This document shows positions 7,813 to 15,693 of a stretch of 45,461 bases of DNA, piece after piece. Positions within the stretch are counted from its first letter, which is position 1; every line of letters starts with the position of its first letter. This DNA is from an uncultured Oscillospiraceae bacterium (lineage in GTDB: Bacteria > Bacillota > Clostridia > Oscillospirales > Acutalibacteraceae). The position numbers were made by a program, and so were the translations under genes. The notes below the pieces were generated by a model. It saw nothing but the letters and a program-made list of their open reading frames with translations. It ran no database searches and was not told the DNA's origin. Location of the stretch: the NCBI GenBank assembly GCA_900544375.1, contig UQUZ01000017.1:1-45461 (forward strand), given 5' to 3'.

Positions 7813-8259
7813 TCAGGAGAGATAATTTTTCATCTTCTGAATTCCGGATTCCTCCGTCTGGATCAGCGCTTGGCCAAGCGATTGAATTTCCGGCTGTACG
7901 TCGGAATACTGCTTCATCGTGCGCGTTGTTTCGATCAGCCCCATTGTATTGCCGTTAATCATGATTTCCGCAATATGGTTTGCGGATTTATCCATTAAGG
8001 TGTTCAGCTGCACACCTGACCAGAGGTTTGCCTGTGCAAGCGGACCCTTATCCTTTGGAACGGCCTTACGCTGGGAAAGCTCCTGCGAGGCCTGGCAGGA
8101 AATCTTCGCATACTGGTCGTGCTGTTCGTGCAGATCATTAAGAAGTTGTGCATCGGTTACTTTTTCTGTTAGAAGGGAGATGGATTCGCATCCCATTTGC
8201 GCGCCCTGATAGATTTTATTCAAACATTCAATGCTGCGGTCCTGCGGCTCTGCCGGCAT
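7813..8259 (-). CDS. Ferritin-like four-helix protein of unknown function
   Basis: A 148-residue, mostly helical protein. Long heptad-like stretches with H and E residues (for example LHEQHDQYAKI and NHIAEIMING) suggest a ferritin-like four-helix bundle related to the DUF2383 group. The carboxylate/histidine pattern is not clear enough to assert a di-iron site. Start at ATG 8259 because AGGAGTG lies 6-7 nt upstream; the frame is open to 8295 without a better start. Single gene, with its own terminator. Function unknown. Confidence 0.6.
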   Translation of the reverse strand: MPAEPQDRSIECLNKIYQGAQMGCESISLLTEKVTDAQLLNDLHEQHDQYAKISCQASQELSQRKAVPKDKGPLAQANLWSGVQLNTLMDKSANHIAEIMINGNTMGLIETTRTMKQYSDVQPEIQSLGQALIQTEESGIQKMKNYLS

Positions 8260-8402
8260 AAAAATCACTCCTATTCGTTTTGCATCAGTAGTCAAAGGAA
8301 TCTGAAGCCTTCCATACTGTCTCTGGGAACGTTCAATGATGCCGAGTTCCTTTGGCCTGCGTTGTTAGTTTCTACGTTCCCATGTGAAATATGTACGCTA
8401 CC

Positions 8403-8431
8403 TTGCAAAACAAGAAAAAGGCCGCTATACT
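8403..8431 (+). promoter_or_regulatory. Sigma-A promoter of the MocR-type regulator
   Basis: TTGCAA, 17-nt spacer, TATACT. It predicts a leader of about 100 nt. The 8260-8536 interval also holds a 9-bp inverted repeat (TGGGAACGT at 8324-8332, ACGTTCCCA at 8374-8382) upstream of the -35. Confidence 0.75.
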
Positions 8432-8536
8432 GAAACTAAGTTTAGAATAACGCAGGGCTTGCCACCTCTTGATCTTGATAGCGGGAGTTTTCCGCGGCGC
8501 GGTGAGCGGGCGACCAGTTTTCTTTCGGATGGGGCA

Positions 8537-9931
8537 ATGATGAAAAAAAGTGATTTGCTATTGCAGGAAAATATGAAAAACGAACCTCTCTATCTGCGTG
8601 TTTATAATTATTATAAAGAATTAATCTCATCCGGCAAGCTGACTGCCGGGGCAAAGCTTCCCTCCATCCGGCGCTGCGCACAGGAGCTGGAAGTAAGCCG
8701 TACCACAGTGGAAGCGGCCTATTTGCAGTTGGCAGCAGAGGGATATGTTGTGGCCAAGCCACAAAGCGGCTTTTATGCCTCCAGCCTGGAGTATCCTTTG
8801 GAGCCTGGCGGGCCGCGGGTTCAGCCACGGCTCCATCAGGCCGCGCCTGATATCCGGTATGATTTTGCGTCCGCTTCCGTGGATGCGGAAAGCTTTGATT
8901 TCGCGCTGTGGCGACGGTATATCAAAAGCGCCCTACGGGCAGACAGGCGGTTACTCACCTATGGCGAGCCGCAGGGCGAGCCCGATCTCCGCGCAGCGCT
9001 TTGCAGCTATGTGGCAAAAAGCCGCAACGTGGTGTGCACTCCGGAGCAAATTGTGGTTGGCGCAGGTGTACAGAGCCTTCTGCATATCCTGTGTGGACTG
9101 CTGGATGAGCGGCCGCCAGTCGGTTTTTGGAACAATGCATTTGCACAGGGGCGCGCCATTTTTGAAGACCACGGCTTTCCAGTGCATTATTATGTGCAAG
9201 GAAGGGATGAATTTGCGGCACTGGAATGGGATCATATCCGCCTGCTATATAGTTCCCCTTCCCATATGGACGCGATGGGCAACGTCATGCCGGTGGCGCA
9301 AAGGCTAAAGCTTTTGCAGGTTGCACGGCGTAGCGGGTGCCTTGTGCTGGAGGACGATTACGATAGCGAGTTCCGCTATTTCACCCATCCCGTACCCTCC
9401 CTGCAAGGGCTGGACGGGGGGCAGAGTGTGATCTATATGAGCACTTTTTCCAAGCTTCTGCTGCCCTCCCTGCGCCTAAGCTTTATGGTGCTTCCCACAT
9501 GCTTGATGGAGGCATATGAAAAAAAGGGCGGGCTCTATAATCAAACAGCTTCTAAAGCGGAGCAGATTGCCCTATGCCAGTTTATCCGTGACGGTCACCT
9601 TTCTTCTCAAATTCGGAAGGCACGCAAGCTCTATATGAATAAAAGCCGTGCGTTGTGCGAGGCGGCGCGCTGTGTGTTTGAAGATCATGCCAGGGTAGAG
9701 GTGTGCGCGTCCGGCCTGATGGTTCGCTTGGAGATTGCAAGCACAAAGCCGGTTCAGGCGCTGCTCTCGCGGGCGCTGGAGGCCGGGATCGCCGTAAGGG
9801 CTGATGAGAATGCCGGCGAAGGCTCCGCCTGCCTGCTGTTGGCAAGCGCCGGTGTGCCGACGGGGAACTTTGAATCGGCGATGATGGATTTATTCCACGC
9901 CTTGGCAGACGGAATTATATATAATCGATAA
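8537..9931 (+). CDS. MocR/PdxR-type GntR regulator with aminotransferase domain
   Basis: Chimeric transcription factor of about 464 residues. The N-terminal GntR winged helix reads PLYLRVYNYYKELI, KLPSIRRCAQELEVSRTTVEAAY and GYVVAKPQSGFY. A fold-type I aminotransferase domain follows, with LVLEDDYDSEFRY and YMSTFSKLLLPSLRLSF, where the lysine of the FSK motif is the expected PLP attachment site. Such proteins sense PLP or amino-acid effectors. The start is ambiguous: ATGs at 8537, 8540 and 8573 (the last with AGGA just upstream) are possible, while the frame open to 8384 crosses the promoter. The sugar-symporter gene begins 110 nt downstream under a promoter with the same TTGCAA -35, so regulation of that transporter is plausible but unproven. 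Confidence 0.85.
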   Translation: MMKKSDLLLQENMKNEPLYLRVYNYYKELISSGKLTAGAKLPSIRRCAQELEVSRTTVEAAYLQLAAEGYVVAKPQSGFYASSLEYPLEPGGPRVQPRLHQAAPDIRYDFASASVDAESFDFALWRRYIKSALRADRRLLTYGEPQGEPDLRAALCSYVAKSRNVVCTPEQIVVGAGVQSLLHILCGLLDERPPVGFWNNAFAQGRAIFEDHGFPVHYYVQGRDEFAALEWDHIRLLYSSPSHMDAMGNVMPVAQRLKLLQVARRSGCLVLEDDYDSEFRYFTHPVPSLQGLDGGQSVIYMSTFSKLLLPSLRLSFMVLPTCLMEAYEKKGGLYNQTASKAEQIALCQFIRDGHLSSQIRKARKLYMNKSRALCEAARCVFEDHARVEVCASGLMVRLEIASTKPVQALLSRALEAGIAVRADENAGEGSACLLLASAGVPTGNFESAMMDLFHALADGIIYNR

Positions 9932-9958
9932 AAAATATATCTATTTTTACAAATATAT

Positions 9959-9987
9959 TTGCAAAATGCTTTTCTCTTCGCTACAAT
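9959..9987 (+). promoter_or_regulatory. Sigma-A promoter of the first GPH symporter
   Basis: TTGCAA, 17-nt spacer, TACAAT. An AT-rich inverted repeat (AAATATAT and ATATATTT) lies just upstream and overlaps the -35 edge. Confidence 0.75.
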
Positions 9988-10041
9988 AGTGGAAAAGGCC
10001 AGATATCGGCCCAAGACGTCAAAAGGAGGAGAAAGAGCAAT

Positions 10042-11469
10042 ATGGGCTTTTTGAACAACCTATTTGCCCAGCCGACGCCGGAGGAAGCGGAAGGCTATAA
10101 TGTGGCAACCACGCGGCAGATGGTCTGCTTTGGAATGGAGGGCTTCCCGGCAATCGTGTTTTCCGGGCTGATTTCGACGTTTTACATGTATTTTGCTACC
10201 AACGTGGCCGGCATTACCATTGAAGCTGCGGGCGTCATACTGGCAATTGCCAGTATCTTTGATGCCGTAACGGATCCGATCTTCGGCACCATTGTAGACA
10301 AATATAAGATTTCTAAAAAATATCGCTATATTCCGTGGTATGTAATGGGCGTTGTATTCATCTGCATCGGGATGATCGGCATTTTTTTTGGGCCAAACGT
10401 AGCAGCCCCGGCGGCATGGATGATGTGCTTTTATCTAGTGCAGGCGGTTGGCGGCACATTTCTAACCGTATCGATCAGTCCGCTGCGAAATATCTTGACC
10501 AACGAGCCGGGGCAGCGTTCAATTTTGCCTTTTTTCAGCAATGTGTTCGGCGGCGTTGGCGGAATGTTATCTCTTGTGATAACACAGCCATTGGTCGATC
10601 TTTTGACCAAAACGTTCGGCCGGGAGGTCGTTGCGTGGCGGATTGTCACAATGGGCTATATGCTGCTGGCGCTTATGTCGATTTCCCTTGTTGTCAGCGC
10701 AACCAAGGAAAAGGACCGGCAATTTATGGAGTCCGGAGTTGAGCCCTATCAGCTCAAAGATCTTCTGCCTCTGCTGCGGGAAAACCATCCGCTTCAGATG
10801 CTCGCCATTGCCGTAGCGACAAATGATTTGGCAACCGGCATGCAGAATGCTACGCTGGTCTATTTTTTCCTGTATGTCATGCATAATAAAGACCTTCAGC
10901 CAATTGCAACTGTTGTAGGCGCCCCGTTTATGCTGGTGGCCATTCTGCTCGCGCCCTACATTGCCAAAAAAACGGATCGCAGGCGGGTATTTGTGCAGGG
11001 CAGTTGGGTTGGCGCGCTCATGCCGGTTGCAATCCTTCTGCTGCGCCCTTTTGCTTACCCGGTAATTACGTTGCTGCTGATGGGGCTTAATAGCTTCTGC
11101 TCCACTTATATCGGTAGCGTGAAGTGGTCGCTAATGTCGGACTGCGTGGATTATGGCCGCTGGAAAACAGGCAAGTTTGCACCCGGCGCATACGCGTCGA
11201 TTTTCTCCTTCCTGGAAAAGGTCATGAAATCCCTATCCGGTGCGATTGTTGGTTTTGCGCTGGGCCGGGCAGGCTTTTCCGAAGGGGCGCAGGCGCAGGG
11301 GGCGATCGTGCTGGCGCTGATCGTGTTTTTCCAGTTTGCCGTGCCCATGCTCGGCCACATTGCCTCGATTATCTCCATGCGGTTTTTCGGGATCGATGCG
11401 GAAACCTACCGGCAGATGAATCAGAATGCACCGGTGGGAGAGCGGGTTGAATCCGGCAGCAAGCTTTGA
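10042..11469 (+). CDS. GPH-family sugar:cation symporter (MFS_2)
   Basis: Inner-membrane transporter of 475 residues with about 12 hydrophobic segments. It resembles the glycoside-pentoside-hexuronide:cation symporters. The conserved early block FDAVTDPIFGTIVDKYK (residues ~73-90) is the MFS_2 signature, and SDCVDYGRWKTGKFAPGAY (residues ~366-384) matches the conserved late cytoplasmic loop. AGGAGG precedes ATG 10042. It is followed by a strong bidirectional terminator and so forms a single-gene unit next to the MocR regulator. The sugar cannot be assigned. Confidence 0.9.
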   Translation: MGFLNNLFAQPTPEEAEGYNVATTRQMVCFGMEGFPAIVFSGLISTFYMYFATNVAGITIEAAGVILAIASIFDAVTDPIFGTIVDKYKISKKYRYIPWYVMGVVFICIGMIGIFFGPNVAAPAAWMMCFYLVQAVGGTFLTVSISPLRNILTNEPGQRSILPFFSNVFGGVGGMLSLVITQPLVDLLTKTFGREVVAWRIVTMGYMLLALMSISLVVSATKEKDRQFMESGVEPYQLKDLLPLLRENHPLQMLAIAVATNDLATGMQNATLVYFFLYVMHNKDLQPIATVVGAPFMLVAILLAPYIAKKTDRRRVFVQGSWVGALMPVAILLLRPFAYPVITLLLMGLNSFCSTYIGSVKWSLMSDCVDYGRWKTGKFAPGAYASIFSFLEKVMKSLSGAIVGFALGRAGFSEGAQAQGAIVLALIVFFQFAVPMLGHIASIISMRFFGIDAETYRQMNQNAPVGERVESGSKL

Positions 11470-11497
11470 TTTTGATGCGCTCAGCCTTACACGCCAG

Positions 11498-11544
11498 AAA
11501 AGGGCTGTTGCTAAATGCATAAGACATTTGGCAACAGCCCTTTT
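11498..11544. terminator. Bidirectional terminator
   Basis: A 20-bp stem with one G-T pair (11498-11517 and 11525-11544) is flanked by A-run and T-run. It separates the convergent symporter and phosphoesterase genes. Confidence 0.9.
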
Positions 11545-11623
11545 GAAAGCCTTTTTGTATGTGGAGCTAAGGTTTGTCTATTCTGCACACGGGCTTCTTC
11601 AGGGCCTGCAAGGCGAAAGTGCA

Positions 11624-12319
11624 TTATTTCCGAAGCTGCTCTCCGGTGCGGACATCGAGAATATGCGTGAAAACAGCGGTATGTGTGCTGGAGATATATT
11701 TATCCACATGCATGCTGCCAAAATACCACTTTTGAAAGGTAGCCGATTTGCCAAGCTCTTCAAAATAGGCGTTGAGCGCCGTCACGCGCACCGGGCCTTT
11801 TTCTTTGAGCTTCAAAAACCCTTTAATCGTAGCAGGCGGCTCATGAGTAAGGATGATATCCACCTTGCAATCAACCTTTTCCAGATTCTTCGCGCCCTCA
11901 ATCAGCTCCACCTGCGTGGGAATCTCATCGCGGGACCAGCTATCATTATCGAAACGAATGTCGATATCCGGGCTCTCCCCCCCGCCCATGGTGAAAATCT
12001 TCAGCCCCTCGATCTCATAGATTTGGCCGCGCATCAGATGATATAAATTTTTGTAGATCTGCCGCGCCTTGCCGCCGTTCCACTCGATTACATCATAGCT
12101 TTTAAGGAGCTCAAAATTTTCGTGCGTTCCGTCGAGAAAGCAGACGTTGTATTTTTTGCTGCCGATTTGCTTTAAAAGCTTTTGCTCTGTTTTGCTGCCA
12201 TTCCAGAGGAAGCCGAAATCACCGCAAACAAGCAGCGTATCCCCTTTTTTCAGCTTCTTCAGGCGCGGGTCGCTAAAGCGGCTGGCGTCGCCATGCATAT
12301 CGCCGGTAACATAAACCAT
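11624..12319 (-). CDS. Calcineurin-like metallophosphoesterase
   Basis: A 231-residue single-domain phosphoesterase, cytoplasmic by lack of signal peptide. Metal-binding motifs in order are TGDMHGD, VCGDFGFLW, DGTHENF, LTHEPP and FGSMHVD. Length and motif pattern fit small stand-alone phosphoesterases; the substrate is unknown. The ATG at 12319 is preceded by GGAGGGA. It is divergent from dacF across a 200-bp region that holds a 15-bp palindrome. Confidence 0.8.
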   Translation of the reverse strand: MVYVTGDMHGDASRFSDPRLKKLKKGDTLLVCGDFGFLWNGSKTEQKLLKQIGSKKYNVCFLDGTHENFELLKSYDVIEWNGGKARQIYKNLYHLMRGQIYEIEGLKIFTMGGGESPDIDIRFDNDSWSRDEIPTQVELIEGAKNLEKVDCKVDIILTHEPPATIKGFLKLKEKGPVRVTALNAYFEELGKSATFQKWYFGSMHVDKYISSTHTAVFTHILDVRTGEQLRK

Positions 12320-12390
12320 TTAAGTATCCCTCCGTGTATTTGCTTCTATGCGGAAATGAACGGAAAACGATTCCCTTTTCACCGCAATGC

Positions 12391-12405
12391 TGTTATACTA
12401 TAACA
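12391..12405. promoter_or_regulatory. 15-bp palindrome in the divergent dacF promoter region
   Basis: TGTTATA-c-TATAACA is a perfect inverted repeat. It overlaps a TATACT hexamer usable as a -10 on the plus strand and TATAGT on the minus strand, but -35 matches are poor on both. It could be an operator shared by the two divergent genes. Confidence 0.4.
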
Positions 12406-12520
12406 TATCGTAAACATATACGAACGGTATTCCTCCAGAGGAAACGGGCAATAATGATCCTTGCCGTGCGTCCCGTTCGTCATTACATCCTATCATACAA
12501 CATTTACGGGGAGACTGTCC

Positions 12521-13879
12521 ATGAAAAAGGCAATAATTTTTTTCTGTTGTATTTTGACAATTGCTACGAGCGCTGTTTTTCCGGCGGCCGCATCCTATAA
12601 CGATGAAATTGATTTGGATGCGGAGATCGCCCTGCTGGTAAGCTTAGATAATGGCACGGTCATTTTTGATAAAAATGCAGAGAAACGCACGGCGCCCGCT
12701 TCCCTAACCAAAATTACAACCGCCATCGTGGCCATTGAAAACTGCGCTGACCTGGAAAACACCATCGTTACCGCCCCCTATGATGCAATCCATGCGCTGG
12801 ATGGAACAGGCAGCTCCCTTGTCGGCATCAAGGAAGGCGAGCAGATCAGCATGCTCAACCTGCTTTACTGCATGATGGTGCACAGCGCGAATGAATCCGC
12901 TAACATTATCGCGGACTATATCGGCGGCGGAAGCATCCCTCGTTTTGTCGCACTGATGAATTCCTTTGTGCAGAAGCTGGGCTGCAAGAATACCCATTTT
13001 GTCAATGCGCACGGCCTGGATGAAGAGGGGCAATATACCACCGCGTCAGACCTGCGCAAGATCGTGGAATACGCGCTGCGGCTTCCTGTATTTGAAAAGA
13101 TTACGAACACTGCAAAATTCACGCTGCCGAAGAGCAATCTGCGCGAAGCGCAGACACTCCGCACGACGAATGAATTGATCGATTCTACAAGCAAATATTA
13201 TTATGCGGGTGCAAAGGGGATTAAAACGGGCACTACCACCAACGCGGGGCGCTGTGTCATCTCCGTTGCCTCTCGCGATGGATACCGTTATCTTGGAATC
13301 GTTTTGCGTGCTCCCTATAAAGATGCGGAGGGGAACATCATAAAAGGAAAGGAAGGCTCAGCCTTTGCAGACTGCCGCAAGATGTTTAACTGGGCGTTTG
13401 ACCATTTAAAGTTGGAAACCGTTGCAGATCCGGCCCAGATTGTATCCGAAGTGGCGGTAAAACTTTCGTTTCAAACGGATTATGTGCGGCTTTTGCCCAA
13501 AGGGGAAGTGCGCGCGTTGGTGCCTCAGGGCTTGGATGCGGCCGGCGTTATGATCGTGCCAGATGAAAAAATGCCAAAGTCAATCGATGCGCCGGTGAAG
13601 AAGGGCGAGGTGGTCGGCCAGGCTAATATCCTGTATGCCGGCCAAGTGATCGGCACAGTGGATCTCGTGGCAGAAAAGGCGGCCCGGAGGAGTCTGATTC
13701 TGTATGTAGGAAACCTTTTAAAGAAAGGGATTCAGTCCACAATGGGGAAAGTTATTTTTGCGGCCGCTGCGCTGGTGATTTTGTTTGTCTTACTGGTTAA
13801 CGTATTGTACTATTATAAAAAGAAAAAAACACGCATCCGGGTGGTACGTGGATATCGAAATACAAAAAGGAAAAAGTAA
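12521..13879 (+). CDS. dacF: D-alanyl-D-alanine carboxypeptidase (DacF/PBP5 type)
   Basis: Penicillin-binding protein that trims the terminal D-Ala from peptidoglycan stem peptides outside the cell. The 452 residues begin with a signal peptide (KK then a hydrophobic core, cleavage near residue 25). Catalytic motifs are SLTK (S61-K64), SAN (S122-N124) and KTG (K235-G237). A PBP5 C-terminal beta domain follows. The end has a membrane segment (~residues 407-428) and a basic tail. GGGGAG precedes ATG 12521, and the upstream frame to 12461 is rejected because the signal peptide starts here. No sporulation neighbours are present. DacF rather than DacB or DacA is a best guess. Confidence 0.9.
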   Translation: MKKAIIFFCCILTIATSAVFPAAASYNDEIDLDAEIALLVSLDNGTVIFDKNAEKRTAPASLTKITTAIVAIENCADLENTIVTAPYDAIHALDGTGSSLVGIKEGEQISMLNLLYCMMVHSANESANIIADYIGGGSIPRFVALMNSFVQKLGCKNTHFVNAHGLDEEGQYTTASDLRKIVEYALRLPVFEKITNTAKFTLPKSNLREAQTLRTTNELIDSTSKYYYAGAKGIKTGTTTNAGRCVISVASRDGYRYLGIVLRAPYKDAEGNIIKGKEGSAFADCRKMFNWAFDHLKLETVADPAQIVSEVAVKLSFQTDYVRLLPKGEVRALVPQGLDAAGVMIVPDEKMPKSIDAPVKKGEVVGQANILYAGQVIGTVDLVAEKAARRSLILYVGNLLKKGIQSTMGKVIFAAAALVILFVLLVNVLYYYKKKKTRIRVVRGYRNTKRKK

Positions 13880-14024
13880 GAGGGGATTGCAATCCAAAGA
13901 TTCCCGCTAGGCTTCGCATCGTATAGGAGCTCACAAAAGATCTCTTAACAAGGCAATCATCTGTGCGGCCGGTCTATGGCAAAAAGAAAAGGGCAAAATT
14001 GTTAAGCTTTTTGGAAGAAAAGTG
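13880..14024. other. Intergenic, no gene seen
   Basis: It contains a 12-bp palindrome GGATTGCAATCC (13884-13895) right after dacF without a T-tract. Nothing else was recognised. Confidence 0.4.
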
Positions 14025-14054
14025 TTGACAAGCCCAATGCGATTATATTATAAT
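14025..14054 (+). promoter_or_regulatory. Sigma-A promoter of the tRNA-Met/Glu/Val operon
   Basis: Consensus TTGACA, 18-nt spacer, consensus TATAAT, ending 29 nt before tRNA-Met. Confidence 0.85.
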
Positions 14055-14083
14055 AAGCTTCGCCCGTTGATGGGCAGGCATAT

Positions 14084-14160
14084 GGCGGCATAGCTCAGTT
14101 GGCTAGAGCATTCGGTTCATACCCGAAGTGTCGATGGTTCGAATCCATTTGCCGCTACCA
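14084..14160 (+). tRNA. tRNA-Met (CAT), elongator type
   Basis: 77-nt cloverleaf with GGCGGCA acceptor, anticodon loop TTCATAC, T-loop GTTCGAATC, and encoded CCA. It lacks the initiator C1-A72-type mismatch, so elongator is preferred. Confidence 0.92.
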
Positions 14161-14163
14161 TCT

Positions 14164-14238
14164 GGCCCGGTGGTCAAGCGGTTAAGACACCGCCCTTTCA
14201 CGGCGGTAACACGAGTTCGATTCTCGTCCGGGTCACCA
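14164..14238 (+). tRNA. tRNA-Glu (TTC)
   Basis: 75-nt cloverleaf with GGCCCGG acceptor, anticodon loop CTTTCAC, and encoded CCA. It lies 3 nt after tRNA-Met. Confidence 0.93.
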
Positions 14239-14282
14239 TCCATATGCATGCGGGGCTGCCTATAGCTCCCCCGCCTACATTA

Positions 14283-14359
14283 GGACGCGTAGCTCAGCTG
14301 GTTAGAGCGCTCGCCTCACACGCGAGAGGTCAACGGTTCGAGTCCGTTCGTGTCCACCA
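14283..14359 (+). tRNA. tRNA-Val (CAC)
   Basis: 77-nt cloverleaf with GGACGCG acceptor, anticodon loop CTCACAC, and encoded CCA. It is the last tRNA of the cluster. Confidence 0.92.
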
Positions 14360-14362
14360 TAT

Positions 14363-14419
14363 AAAAACACCTATTGCATCCGAATCTTTTGCGGTTTGGA
14401 AAAGAATAGGTGTTTTTTT
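14363..14419 (+). terminator. Terminator of the tRNA-Met/Glu/Val operon
   Basis: A 13-bp perfect stem (AAAAACACCTATT / AATAGGTGTTTTT) with a long loop, followed by further T residues. Confidence 0.8.
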
Positions 14420-14439
14420 ATTTAAGGAGTGGATATCGC

Positions 14440-15231
14440 TTGCTCAAAGATTTTACGCAGGAAAAGTTTGATATTATCGTTCAGGCAGGTCAATCCAACA
14501 GTGAAGGCTATGGTGTAGGCCCAACGGAGCATACTTATAATCCGAACGATAAAGTTTATTTTCTTAACAGAGATTTTACTATTTCTATGGCGGCGGAAAG
14601 CGTCAGAGGCAATGAAATAGTCGGCAATTTTGCCATACATTTTGCTACAGAATACATTAGAAAGAAGCGCCTGAAAAGGGGAAGAAAACTGCTTATTATC
14701 AGGGCAGCTGTGGGCGGCACGGGATTTTCAGATAATCGTTGGGGGCTTAGCGACGATCTGTACTTAAATATGATGGAAATGATCAGAACTGCTCTAGCGC
14801 TTAACGAAAGCAACTGTCTCGTGGCCTTCCTTTGGCATCAGGGAGAAACTGACGCTCAAAAGGGCTGCGATTATGATACGCATTATAAGAATTTGTTAAC
14901 CTTATTTACCACCGTTAGAGAGATTTTTCATTGTCCCGACTTACCGATTATTGCAGGAGACTTTACGCAACACTGGAAAAATCTTAACCTTCCTATTTGC
15001 AAGCCCATTATTCAGGCAATTAAGGATGTGTGCATTAAAATTGGCAATTCCTCTTTTGTAACGACTGAAAACATACAGTCCAATTCCCAAATAAAAGCGA
15101 TAAAAAGTGATACGATCCATTTTTGCCGCGATGGACTTTATATTTTAGGTGTGAGATATTATAAGGCTTATGCTAAAATTACAAAGAGAAACGCTCTCTT
15201 GTTTAGACGCTTAAAAAGAAATGAATCGTAA
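14440..15231 (+). CDS. SASA/SGNH-type carbohydrate acetylesterase
   Basis: Predicted O-acetylesterase of 263 residues acting on acetylated sugars. Signature blocks are QAGQSNSEG (nucleophilic serine), the GGTGFS oxyanion block, WHQGETDAQ (the W-x-Q-G-E block of this family) and DTIHFCRDG (catalytic histidine). No signal peptide is seen. The likely start is TTG 14440 with AAGGAG 10 nt upstream; a GTG at 14410 lies inside the tRNA terminator and is unlikely. Codon use is clearly AT-rich and unlike the flanking genes. With its place directly after a tRNA cluster, this suggests acquired DNA. A cytoplasmic esterase for imported sialate or acetylated sugars is an inference. Confidence 0.75.
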   Translation: MLKDFTQEKFDIIVQAGQSNSEGYGVGPTEHTYNPNDKVYFLNRDFTISMAAESVRGNEIVGNFAIHFATEYIRKKRLKRGRKLLIIRAAVGGTGFSDNRWGLSDDLYLNMMEMIRTALALNESNCLVAFLWHQGETDAQKGCDYDTHYKNLLTLFTTVREIFHCPDLPIIAGDFTQHWKNLNLPICKPIIQAIKDVCIKIGNSSFVTTENIQSNSQIKAIKSDTIHFCRDGLYILGVRYYKAYAKITKRNALLFRRLKRNES

Positions 15232-15633
15232 GCAACAGACTGTGCCTCGTATCTATAACAAGAATTTGCAATTCGTTGTGTAATAATATTTTATTTGTTA
15301 GGAAAGCGTTATCGTTCGTATGTAGCTTCATCATTTACATCGTGTTTTCCTAATGGGCGCAAGGCAAGGCAATGCATGGATAATATGAATAGATTAGGAT
15401 CCGCTGCAAGAATTGAAACGTTATGCATTCGAAGGGAGAAACCGTACCGGTGTCTCCAATTTCAAGGATACAGGTAACTACGGATTGATGATATAAAGCT
15501 AAAATAAAAAGCACATCCATTTATTCTTTACAATGAGAATTTGTTTGCAGTTGACTGGGTTTATTGAGCAAAAGGCAAGGCGGTCCGGCAGCAAGGTAAG
15601 CATCATCCAGTATACTCCTCCTTTCACAGCGCA
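15232..15633. other. Intergenic, possible decayed sequence
   Basis: About 400 nt of AT-rich sequence between the esterase and the aldolase terminator. Short open frames occur (for example 15295-15477) but have no convincing ribosome binding site or recognisable product. No tRNA fragment or terminal repeat was found. Confidence 0.4.
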
Positions 15634-15662
15634 TAAAAACGGCGCCCGTAAGACCGGGCGCC
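15634..15662 (-). terminator. Terminator of the aldolase gene
   Basis: Stem GGCGCCCG / CGGGCGCC read on the minus strand, followed by GTTTTTATG. Confidence 0.8.
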
Positions 15663-15693
15663 GCCGTATATAATTCTTAAAAAAGAGGCCCGC

